DNA from: Edolisoma coerulescens
Lineage: Eukaryota > Chordata > Aves > Passeriformes > Campephagidae
Assembly (NCBI GenBank): GCA_013397115.1
Contig: VWZW01001369.1
Coordinates: forward strand, 1,286,527 to 1,350,526
Direction of reading: 5' to 3'
Length of the DNA: 64,000 nt
Made by a program: the position numbers and the translations under genes. How positions within the stretch are numbered: position 1 is the first letter of the stretch; the number at the start of each line of letters is the position of its first letter. This document shows positions 38,001 through 48,240 of this stretch, in pieces. The notes beneath the pieces were generated by a model. That model was not told the origin of the DNA. It saw only the letters and a program-made list of their open reading frames with translations, and did no database searches.

Positions 38001-39839
38001 TCTTTTCCCCCAGTTTGAAACATTTGCAAATAGAGAACTACAGCATGATTGTAGGTTTCCGATATAAAATTAAATTTCTAGGTGAACAAAGGGAAAAAGT
38101 CTGGAATATCCTGCAGCGTTTGTGAAAGGCAAGGGGTAAGTGACTGCACAATATCCCACTGGCTGTCAAGATACTATTTTGCAATTATATCAATCACTTT
38201 TTTTTTACATGTGTGGCAACATTCACCCTTTGTCACATCTGGCCTTTAGAAGAATTGTATATCTTGGAAAGACATACAAAAGCTCTTTCATCTAAATCAG
38301 CAATGTCCGTATGAAATTTTGGGCATGTTAACTCTATATAGACAGGTCTGTGTCTGTCAGAGATACCAGAGCGGTAGTCCCTGTCTGCTATTTCCTTCTG
38401 ACTGTCTAGCTGGCAATCAAAACTTGCAAGGACTTCCAAGTGTTCCCTCCTCATACATCTTTTCTCTCCATTACTGTGGAAAAAATGTAAGGCTTTCTCT
38501 TTTTTTAACAGATTTTACAGTTTACCTGTTTTCGTGGTATTCTAGATATTATGTTGAAAAAAAGCCTAGTTGCCTGTGAGAGAGCTGTATCTTATTTGCA
38601 TCAGGTGTTTCTCAGAAGCATTTTGCCTGATGAAAGCTCAGTAGTTTAGTTTGTCTGTTGTTATGTATGCATTTTGTACTTCTGTGGAGATTTCCTCCCC
38701 ATGCTGCCGTTTCTCATGTTGCTCACCATCCTCTCTTGCCTCCGGGTGCTTCTTGCACATCCTCTTTACCCCCATCTTCACATGTCAGATATCCAAGCAG
38801 GGCTTGCTCAGGGTCTCTGCTGTGCCTCAAGCTACTGAGTTCTGATCTAATAACAGTGTTCCAACTAAGTAAAATACCTTGTAGAACATTTGATCTAACT
38901 GATCAAATGTGGTTTAGAAGCTCATACCAACATCCTACAACACTTGACCAGTTGCATTTTTCATGAGAAACCTTGAAACATTTAGATGATATTGGAGGAA
39001 ACTGAGTGCATGTCCACATGTCCTGAGAGCCATAGTTCCCAATACCATCATCACAGCCGAATAACGATCAGCTCCTTTGCAGAACTAGACCCTTTCTAAG
39101 AGACTTACTGGCTCTTAACCAGTTGGCCTGGCTGTTTAGCATACATAAAACTCTGGAATTCAAAAATTTGAAATGAAAACACATTGAGAATTCCTTAGGA
39201 AAAGCCAAATGAATTTGACATTTGTGTCCAACGAAAAGATGCGGCAGTAGCACATCTAGAGAACAAGGAAGAGCCTTAATGAACTACAAACTGAGAGCAG
39301 ATGACACATTGCCTGACACAGTTTAAGCTGGCTTTCATGGACAAATTAAAGGCAGCAGATTAAATACAGGACTGCAATTTAATGGAATTTCAATATCTGT
39401 GCGAGGTGCATGATAAATGAGATAATATATGTGATACAAAGAGGAAAGGCTTGAGGGCCTTTCATCTGAATAACAAAAAATGGGATTCAGGAAAAAGACA
39501 TCTAAAGATGAGAGGCCAAATATGACAGGGGAATAAGAGGTAACACTGGAAAAAACAATCCCTGTTTTCAAGAGCAGAGCTTTGGAAAAGCCTATTCTGA
39601 TGATAGCAAAAATTTAAAGACTTCATAAAGACAAGACAAAAGGGGAGGCACAGGGGACAGTGACAATGTGCAGGCAACCACACAATACCCAGATCAAACA
39701 GTATCAAATTGATTCAGATTTAAATCTGAAATAGGATGTCCCTCCAAAGAAAGCTTTTACGGCAGGGAAGATGAAGTGGCAAGGCAAGGACTGAATATGG
39801 CTTTCCAGGACAGTTGTTGACAATAAGCAACCAGAAGAC
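35001..39839. other. Unrecognised AT-rich non-coding DNA
   Basis: No gene was recognised. The minus-strand 115-codon frame at 35088-35435 has the same orientation as the adjacent reverse transcriptase relic and reaches a stop at 35088. I cannot assign it to CR1. Around 36300-36480 the sequence is rich in TAATTA-like motifs and has a unique, non-repetitive look, so it is a candidate conserved element only by appearance. An 18-bp perfect palindrome near 39.7 kb is listed separately. Confidence 0.45.
39713..39730. repeat. Perfect 18-bp palindrome
   Basis: TTCAGATTTAAATCTGAA is its own reverse complement, with TTTAAA (a DraI-type site) at its centre. Palindromes this long are uncommon by chance in 64 kb. 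No associated element was recognised. Confidence 0.85.
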
Positions 39840-40060
39840 CTTAGAGAGCCAGCAGGATTAATTTATGAAGAAAGACTGAATTTCCTATCCTCATAAAGGC
39901 TAAGTGACAGCACAGTGGGAGGCTGAGGGTGAGACATTTCTACATATTTAACTGAGTGTAAATGCCACAGGGTAGATCCTGTGCAACCCAACACGAAGTT
40001 TGAACTGATGCAAATGTGAAGAAGTTTTTATTAATGGCAGATATTTTTGACTGACCTAAC
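39840..40060 (+). mobile_element. Possible ancient CR1-type LINE 3' region
   Basis: A weak, gapped resemblance to the stretch that follows reverse transcriptase in old CR1/L3 elements is seen: an AAGAAAGACTGAATTTCCT-like start, then a run resembling the region that encodes the C-terminus and leads into the 3' untranslated end. No diagnostic terminal repeat is present. It could be chance or another family. Confidence 0.2.
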
Positions 40061-40467
40061 ATTTTCACCGGAGAAAACAAAACAATTTTCACTTATTCTA
40101 ATGCTTTATTTTTCTTGACAACCCTACTACTAGAAGAACATTAAATTCTTGCAGTTTCTGTGTTATATGCAAATTTTACAAGCTGACATGCCTCAAAAAA
40201 TCCACAGGAGTGAGCATTTTTCTGTACAGCTTTACTCAGTCCTGATCTCATGGCACATTTCAGAGGAAAAGCCTAGATTTTAGTGCACTGGATCTTAAGA
40301 GGTGAAGCATTTTTAGAAGCATTTGCTGCTGGGAGAGTGAATAGAAAAACTGTTGGAAGTACCATACTCTACAATAAATCAGTTCCTGAAAGCAGACTAG
40401 GAAGGAAGTTTGGAAAAAAATGTGAATAGTCTAAATAAAATAAACCAGCTAAGAAGATGTATTTTGA

Positions 40468-40630
40468 CCTTTCTCTACTCCTTCCTTTGTTTTCCTTGTT
40501 AAATCTCCTTTTCTGAATCATTTATCTGTTTCTCTTTCCCAGTTTTTCTTATCTCATTTTCTTTTATTTTTCTTATTTTCTCTTTTCTCTTGACTGTTTT
40601 ATGATCTTGCTCTCCATGTCTCTCTAACAG
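40468..40630 (+). other. Pyrimidine-rich tract
   Basis: About 160 bases on the plus strand are dominated by T and C (repeated CTTTTCTCTTTTC-like runs). It is not a clean simple repeat. A poly-T14 follows at 40749-40762, bounded by ACTTGTT and AACAAGT, an inverted pair. Such tracts can form triplex structures or act as splice-site-like noise. No exon follows it. Confidence 0.6.
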
Positions 40631-40748
40631 CACTTCTATATTCTTACCCACCTACCTCATTAGCCATTTTCCTATATGCCCTGAGCTCTGACAATTTCTC
40701 CTCTTGGAGAGATGTTTTTTTTATGAACAAGGCATTATGAACTTGTTC

Positions 40749-40762
40749 TTTTTTTTTTTTTT
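40749..40762. repeat. Poly-T14 run flanked by 7-bp inverted arms
   Basis: Fourteen T residues lie between ACTTGTT (40741-40747) and AACAAGT (40763-40769), which are exact reverse complements. The arrangement echoes the poly-A14 near 12.1 kb, which also has ACTTG/CAAGT-type arms. Confidence 0.8.
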
Positions 40763-41979
40763 AACAAGTAATATTTAAAGGACTGTACCAAGGTTGTCAC
40801 TAAATATGTCCAATTTACTAATTGGCAAACACAAGCACAAGAAGACTTGGTTTACAGCAAGTAAAACTTCCAAGTAAAATTTATATGCTTTTAAGCATTA
40901 ACTGTGTCTTAACCTTTATTCTGTGTTTCAAGTTCCTCCACCTCAACAGTAGCTCTTCTTTACTCTCCATATTTTCTTTCTCCTTAAAGGCTTTTCCTTT
41001 TCACCCACCAGAAATAGTCTGTTACACATGTACATACATACAAATATATATACAAAAATACTTCCATGTGATACTGCTATATTCCCACACACAGAGAACT
41101 GTGGTCAGTAAGGCACCAGTCACATGGAATAATGATGACTAAGACACATTGGAAATCATCAGATATAAATGTTTGGGGACTTGAATTACTTTTGTTCACT
41201 ATTTCATACAGTGTTCATCACTAGCTCAAGACTTGAGCTTTTAGCAATACCATGACACAAGTAATAAGTAGCTGTTCTATGTGTGGTCTTCTTTTTATGA
41301 ACCTATTTGGTCCTGGGATATGTTTTTTTTCCTAGTTTTCATTTAACCAATTATTTTCATCCTATGTGCCACATCATTGGTGTCTTAATTGGAATTTAAA
41401 ATGTCCTATACATAATGCCTCTTCTTTAACTTCTCATTCAGTTACACAGAAAAAAAGTCATGTTTCATTTGACCTAATTTTCATGGATTTTCTTCCTATT
41501 AGAATTTTTTTTCCCCGAAATACTAGGGGAATATCTGCTATCACAATTTGAAACACTTTCTTTGTACATCTCTGAATTCTAGTTGTTCTCACAAAGAAAT
41601 TGTGTCACTTAGTGCCTCATTGCACATGTCAGTCACATGTCAGTGTCACATATCTTCAGGGGCTGGGATCAGGGATGTGTGTTAAATATTAATGATTATC
41701 CATTCAAATGGGAATAGCTTAAGACAATAACATGATCACTTTGTAACTGAGGTTAGATTTGTCCAACTTTGATCCCAGTGATTGAAACCCACAAGGTTTA
41801 AAATCCGTCTCAAAAGCAGACAAGTGTTTTAGCCTAGACTTGGAAAAGCAGAGTCCCTGAGATATGGGGAACTTATACAGAAGGAAAGCACATGCAAGCA
41901 AGAACATCTGGTGCACTCCTTCATGACTGGAGTCCTTCTTAAGCCCAGCCAGAAGAGTAAAATAAAGCAGTAAAAAAAG

Positions 41980-42209
41980 CTGTGACAACAGGCAGTGGTT
42001 TTGAACTGAAAGAGGATAAATTTACATTAGACATAGAGAAGAAATTCTTTACAATGAAGGTGGTGGGACATTGGATCAGGTTGCCCAGAGAAGTCATGGA
42101 TGCCCCATTCCTTGAAGTGTTCAAGGCCAGACTGGATGGGGCTCTGAGCAACCTGGTCAACAGAAAGATATCTCTGCCCATGGCAGTGGGGTTGGACCAG
42201 ATGATCTTT
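41980..42209 (+). mobile_element. CR1 LINE 3' end fragment (plus copy of a tail-to-tail pair)
   Basis: This is the end of CR1 ORF2 plus the 3' untranslated region. It includes GAAATTCTTTACAATGAAGG, a GGTTGCCCAGAGAAG block, TGTTCAAGGCCAGACTGGAT and GGTTGGACCAGATGATCTTT. It stops before the usual CCCTTCCAACC and ATTCTATG end. At that point the next CR1 begins in the opposite orientation, so the end was probably lost when the neighbour arrived or by later deletion. The long open frame that spans 41982-42701 is this element read through into its neighbour. It is not a gene. Confidence 0.9.
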
Positions 42210-42210
42210 A

Positions 42211-43695
42211 GTCAAAGAATCACAGAATGTTCTGGGTTGCAAGGAACTTTAAAAGATCATCTACTTCCAACTTCTCTGTTCCAGTGCCTCACCACCCTCA
42301 TTGTAAAGAATTTCTTCCTAATATCTAATTTAAACCTACTCTCTTTCAGTTTAAATCCACTCCCCCTTGTCCTGTCGCTCCATGGTCTTGTAAACAGTTC
42401 TTTCTCCATCTCTTGTAGGCTCCCCTCAGGTACTGGAAAGCCACAGTTAGGTTACCCCAAAGCCTTCTCTTTTCCAGGCTGCACAAACCCAATCCTCCGC
42501 CTTTCCTCACAGGAGAGGTGCAACAGTGCTCTGATCATCTTGGTGGCCTCATCTGGACTCACTTCAATGGGTCCATGTCCTTCCTGTGCTGGGCACCCGA
42601 GAGCTGGATGCAGTGTTCCAGGTGGGATCTCACAAGAGCACAGTATTGTCTTGGACCACAAGAGCTGCTGTCTTGGATCACCCCCTTGTCCCAATGTCTG
42701 AGCATAGTTTCTGGGAGAATTTGTTACATTATTTTACCAGGCACAAGGGTGAGGTTGACAAGTCAGTAGTTCCCAGGGGTGTCCTTTCTACCCTTGTTGA
42801 AGATGGTAACAATGTTTTCCTTTCTCCAGTCACCTGGGACTTCACCTGACTGTCATGACTTTTCAAGTATCATGGTGAGTGGCTTGGCAGCTCCAGCAAC
42901 CAATTCTCTCAGGACTTTTAGATGCATCTCATGGGTTCCCATAGGCATGTTTGTTCAGGTTGTTCAGGTGGTCATGAACCTGAACTTTACTTAGGGTGTG
43001 GGGAACTTTGCTTCCCCAGTCCCCATACTGCTTCTGTCCATCCACTCAAAAGGTGTGGGAAGAGAAGCTGGCAATGAAGACTGAGGCAGAAAATTTGTTG
43101 AATACCTCAGCCTTCTCGTCATCCATTGTTATCAGTTTACTAGCATCTGTTACCAGGGACGCTAGTAAACTGACCCTCCTTTCACCTTCCTTTTCTGGTT
43201 AACATACCTGTAGAAGCCTTTCCTGTTATTCTTTGTGTCCCTTGCCAGGATTAGCTCCAGCTTTGCCTTGGCCTTCCTCACCCCATCCTTACACAACCAG
43301 ACTTCTCTTCTATACTCTTCCCAGGTCACCTATTCTAGCTTGAACTGCCTGTGCATTTGCTCCTTTCCCTTTATTTTGACCAGCAGGTCCCTACTCAGCC
43401 ATGCCCATCTCTTGACTTCCTTGCCTGATTTCTTGCTCCTGGGGATTGCCAGCTCTTAAGCTCTATGGAAGATTTCCTTAAAGATCTGCCAGCTCTCTTC
43501 TGATTCCTTGTCCCCAAGGGAAGTCTCCCAGGGAATCCTATTGATCATCTCCTTGAAGAGCTGGAAGCTTGCTTTCTTGAAGTTCAGGGGTCTAATTTTG
43601 CTCCTTACCTGACTCATATCCCCCAGGATCCCAAACTCCATCAGTACACGATCTTTAAAGGTCCAGTCACAGCAATCATTCCCTAGAAGTTGCAC
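42211..43695 (-). mobile_element. CR1 LINE with partial ORF2, internally deleted
   Basis: On the minus strand this runs from the boundary between the endonuclease and reverse transcriptase regions of ORF2 (43695) to the 3' end (AATCACAGAATG... on the plus strand). The 5' part encodes an SFQLFKEMINRIPWE and ESWQIFKEIF block, then a KAKAKLE-type linker and the start of reverse transcriptase, with in-frame stops. The RT core (LDFSKAF, GVPQGS, FADD) is missing. Sequence jumps at about 42650-42680 straight to the RT C-terminal end, and an 8-bp repeat GTCTTGGA (42648-42655 and 42670-42677) lies at the junction. A second loss of roughly 130 bp removes most of the 3' untranslated block just before the terminal segment near 42275-42285. 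The copy is dead. Confidence 0.92.
43133..43172. repeat. Perfect 12-bp inverted repeat inside the CR1 relic
   Basis: CAGTTTACTAGC (43133-43144) and GCTAGTAAACTG (43161-43172) are exact reverse complements around a 16-base loop, inside the linker region of the CR1 ORF2 relic. It may be a copy-specific templated change. Whether other CR1 copies share it is unknown. Confidence 0.7.
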
Positions 43696-46356
43696 TCCAG
43701 AAGAATTTTTCAGTCTACACAGAGAAAACTATCCACAAAAACTATCCACAAACATACCTTAAAGAATATTTATGTGCTCTGCTAAATAACTATGAAACTA
43801 AAGACCTATTAAAGGTAAACATGGGCCTACAGGGTGTTCTTAACTAGATCGTGAGTATGGTTAATTGCATATATTTGCTTATTCATACCCTTTTAATGGG
43901 GAGCTTTTTAATTCTTCTTGCATATGCAGGTTTGAAGGGTTGATTATATTATAAATTACCATGTTCACCACCACTTTTTTCCTTTTGATAATTCATGAAT
44001 AGTGTATGCATTTCAGTGTTGGAAAATCTAACTTTAAACTCACAGAATTTCTGTCTACAATCAGAATTAGTGTTCTATACGATAAATGGTTTTTTACAGT
44101 ATCTTGGTTAATAATCAAGTCAACATGTCCTAAGATGATCTACGGCTTAAGGTCATTCTTCTCTAAATAGATATATTTAAGTCAGTGAAGAAAAAGTTTA
44201 TTTAGCAATGATTTTCATTTCATGAGGTCTACCTTAAAATCTTTTAATCATTCGTGTACATAATATCTTCATTTTCAAGGTTTGGGCCACTCAGTCATTT
44301 CCTATGTACCACAGTTGCATTCCTGTCAAAATATTGTGTTAAAATACATAAGATTTCATATCAAAAGCTGATGTATCAGACAAAGCGAAACCTAAAACAA
44401 ACATGTTATTGTTATCTTTTAAAAGAGCATTTCTAATCATGGCTACACTTTACATGCAAAAATTTATGGCTTCACAGGGAATCTCCTATCCACTCAAGCC
44501 ACATAAGAAGTGCCATTGCAAACTGAAATGATACTTGGTGTTTGCTATGGCTGGTTGACTTCACCTGTCACTCACTAACACAAACAACTTCTTAATCTCT
44601 AAAAAGAGTTTCAGCCAAATGGTAGACCACGAGAACCCTAATATGACTGGCAATTCATATGTCAAATGCATTGTTATGAAGTCTTACGTTGCAACAGGAC
44701 CTACATGTGCTCAGAATTTCAAGGCACAATAAAAAGCTAGGTTATAAACAGATACTGTTGATAAAACCTCAGAGTTATCTAAAAGCTATATTCAATAATT
44801 CAGCTTAAGAACTATTGCACTATGGCTGAATAGCAAAAGATCTGGAAAAAAGGTTTCATATTGACTTTTTTAAAAATATCTATTCTATACTTGCATAGAC
44901 AATTAGAAATGAAAGGATTTTAATAACAAAAATTAGCATAATGTTAAAGGTTTTTTTAGTTTTTCATGGATAAATAATTGAAAACCTATTATTTTAAATA
45001 TATTCCGTATTACCTGCTGTTGGAGACAATACTCATGAATCAATAACACCAATTTCCTGACAGTATAAGTTCTAATGAAAAATAGCTTATTACAATCAAG
45101 GCAGTGAATCTACATGTATTCATTTCCATTCTAGGAAAATGCAAATAGATATTAAAATAGAAACTAATTTGATCCTTTCTCCTGGGTATTTTCCTATAGT
45201 AATGAGTCAGACTGTAGCATACCAAGTGCTGCAGAGCATTACACTGCTGTATACAGAGTTTAATCCCACAGTCAGAAAATGCCCAAACTAAAGTTGAATA
45301 TAGTCTCAGTTCTGTTCTGATGCATGAAAGCATTACAATAACAATCATTTTGTGACTACTTGCTTTATCATGTTTGTAATGTGGCTATCTCTCAATACTA
45401 TTTTTAATGTAAATAGTTCTTTGAGACACCACACATCATAGCTTTTAGGCTGCTCTAGATACATAGGTGATATTCAGAGCCTTCAGATCTGGGCAGTGTG
45501 AATTCCCTCACTTGAGGTTATAAGACAAATTTCTGTGAGGCATCCTGTGAAAGGACAGAAAAGCATTCCCCTTTCTGTGCGGGATCTGGACAAGTCTATG
45601 GCCATACAGGAACAAGCCAGTCCAATAAAGCATTTTTTCCAGATGTTTGTGGCTTGAGGTTTACGTGAGAAGGATGTCTAGAGGTTCCAAGGCCTGCAAC
45701 ATCCCTGCAAGGATCCTACGTCCTCATTCATGGTTCTCCCACCTTACATGCCCTTCTCTTTTATGCTAGCACAAGCAGCCATGAAGCTGTGCTGTGATCA
45801 AGGACTGAATCTTAGTTGAATTAGACATGGCCAGAAAAAATTATATGTGGTCAGAAAAAAAAGTTAGTTTTAACCTGAATCAAGTTGCTGATTTTTTTGG
45901 TAACTAACATTAGAATCCCCAAAAAGATGGAGACATGATCTGAACGAAGGACAAGGCAGGTGGATTCTCCAGATCACAATATCCAGGCTAGAATGCTCTG
46001 ACAAGCTCCCAGAACAACTTATTTATAATGCAGTCATAAGAAAATCAACACTAACCCACTAATGCAGTATCTTATCTACCCATTAGAAAGAAAAAGGTAA
46101 TCTTGAGTTATAACTGCACCCAAAATGCACTAGGACTCTGTAAGTAGCCACTGGAAGTTGTTACCAATTAAATCAGCTGACAAGCTCTCTTGCTATTTAA
46201 GGTCTTTCTTAACATGCTGAACTTATCTATTAAAAAAATTCCTCACAGTAAGACTCAAAAACTTCGTCTTGCCATCCAAGCCACAACTTAACAGGAATGT
46301 GGGCATTTAATGAAACTTTGTAATTGAACATCTGTTCCATATAAATATTCCCCTTT
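43696..46356. other. Unrecognised AT-rich non-coding DNA
   Basis: Nothing was recognised. Short open frames only, no simple repeat of note, and no splice-bounded coding segment. Confidence 0.6.
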
Positions 46357-46491
46357 CCTGGAAGCATTCAAGGCCAGGTTGGATGGGGCCTTGACCAGCC
46401 TGATCTAGTGACATCCTTACCCATGGTGAGGGGGCTGGAACTAGATGATCTTTCAGGTCCTTTCCAACCAAAACCATCCTATGATTCCATG
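46357..46491 (+). mobile_element. CR1 LINE 3' end fragment
   Basis: It begins CCTGGAAGCATTCAAGGCCA, passes through GGAACTAGATGATCTTTCAG and CTTTCCAACCAAAACCATCC, and ends in ATGATTCCATG, a decayed form of the ATTCTATG terminal repeat. It is a 5'-truncated copy of the last 135 bases or so. This is the same subfamily type as the plus copy at 41980, but it keeps the terminus. Confidence 0.9.
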
Positions 46492-47572
46492 TTCATTTGG
46501 CAGATCGTTATTCAGCACTGTGGGACCATTAGCCTTACTCCTCACTCCTTCACTCAGAGGTAGTGCTCTGCTCTACAGAACACCTTTTCTCTAAATGGAT
46601 TGTAGTCCTAGAGTAAGCCTGTACACTTTGCCACTCAACTCTTGCTAGACTGCTGAAGTTCAAAGGAACCTGTCTAAATGAACCATGACTGTAGATGCTG
46701 GGTAGGAAACCAGGCTTACAACCCTTCTCTACCTACTTCAATGGCCGTTCCCCAGCTACATTAGTCTTCCTTGCAATCCCAGTTCTCTACAGTTTCCAAG
46801 CATGAAATCTAGACAGAGCTGTGAGTGGATACTAATTTTTTAACTTGCCTATCCATTTTTTTGTGGCACAGATATTCTGGATACTTATTCAAAGCATTCT
46901 TCAGTCTTCCTGATTTGCAAGTCAAATATGAAAACTCTTTACCTCCTTCTGGTTCCAAACTTGACAGTTTACTCATACCTTTAAAGTCAGCTAAAGCTGA
47001 GCAAGTAAAAGGCTACAATGGTTTTCTCCATCAAATTAGTGGAAAAAAATTTTTTTAAAAAGTATCAGTCAGTGTCAGAATTCCTTATTAAGTCTGCTGT
47101 CCTGTTGATATAAAATGAGCTCTACTGCAAGGGGTTAGCTTAAAAACCTGACAAGAATTGTATGATTTCTAGAATACCAATTTAACACATGCAGCTTTAA
47201 AGCATTAAACATGACAGAGACCATACACAAAGGCTGGTAATTGAATTAAAATTGAGTTATAAAGCAATAAATGGGAGGTCAAATTTTGCTCTCTCAAACT
47301 ACACCAGCATTGTTCACTGCAGCGGCATTAAAGAAGTACAGACCACAACAGAATGGTTTAAGATGCATCTAATATAAAGGTTTTACATTTTACTAGAGGT
47401 TAATCTCTTCTTTCATTTTAAATGCAGAAGGCATTCTTAGATAATCTAGCTCGACATTCTGATTAATAAAGGCCACTGAATGATCCTCTGGCTGCTGTCT
47501 TCCATACTATAAGTCACAGAGTCCAGCCCTGAAGTAATTTCTAAATATACCCAAGGGACAGAGTCTAAAATT
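46492..47572. other. Unrecognised AT-rich non-coding DNA
   Basis: Nothing was recognised beyond short open frames. Confidence 0.6.
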
Positions 47573-47603
47573 AGTCTAATCATCCACCCAGTAAGATATT
47601 CTC
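47573..47603 (+). repeat. 31-bp direct repeat, copy 1
   Basis: The 31 bases starting AGTCTAATCATCCACCCAGT recur exactly at 48210-48240. The match stops on both sides: the flanking bases differ. The 606 bases between the copies match no element I know, lack a poly-A tail and have no terminal inverted repeats. Confidence 0.9.
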
Positions 47604-48209
47604 CACCATGACTCGGAGTGAAAAATTTCAGTTTTTTCAAAATTATATGGACTCAAAAAAACCCCCGAAAGCCAAACAATTAAAAGAGACTATAAAGTAT
47701 GACCAAAGGCTATACATCCTCATGGCAGCAGGCCAGGTTGCTGGAGACCTTCAGGTTAAGTGCCATGTTTTTCAACTACAGAACATCTACCCTCTGATGT
47801 TTTCTCCAGAGGAAAAAGGAGGAGGTCCCTGAACATCTTGCCTCCAACAAAGGGAGTAACTCTATGACCAGATAATCAAAGCTCTTGAAAGGAAGAAACT
47901 GTAAAAAGAGACAAGAAAAAAAAATGAGGTCCAAAGTCCATAGTGGGATTTGGGAATGCTAAAAGCATGAAGAGCATGTTGAAGAGATCAAAGAAATCTT
48001 CAAAGCCTGGCTAGGACATCAAACTTTCTAACTGCTTATCCATATGAGACCCCCAAAATTTAGAGGTTTGCTCACGAGGGCACTAAATTAAAAAGATTAT
48101 AACAAGACAAGAAGTTCAAGCTTATATCTGAGTCCTTTTGCTTTGGCAAGTGACCAGCATAAAAGCAGGCTTAAGTGAGGAATCCTACTCAGAGGCAGAA
48201 GACAGCCAG
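47604..48209. other. Unrecognised DNA bounded by the 31-bp repeat
   Basis: The segment contains one 74-codon plus-strand frame (47608-47832) with no known motif and a polyA9 near 47.92 kb. No gene or mobile element was recognised. Its two ends do not resemble LTR or transposon termini. Confidence 0.4.
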
Positions 48210-48240
48210 AGTCTAATCATCCACCCAGTAAGATATTCTC
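48210..48240 (+). repeat. 31-bp direct repeat, copy 2
   Basis: Exact copy of 47573-47603, on the same strand. A short GACAGA/GACAGCCAGA-like match lies just upstream of each copy, possibly a decayed extension. It is followed by a short CACACACAC run near 48.3 kb. Confidence 0.9.

Noticed and set aside
41982..42701. Longest open frame in the window (239 codons, plus strand)
   Set aside because: It is the plus CR1 3' end read through into the antisense of the neighbouring minus CR1. No real protein motif on that strand.
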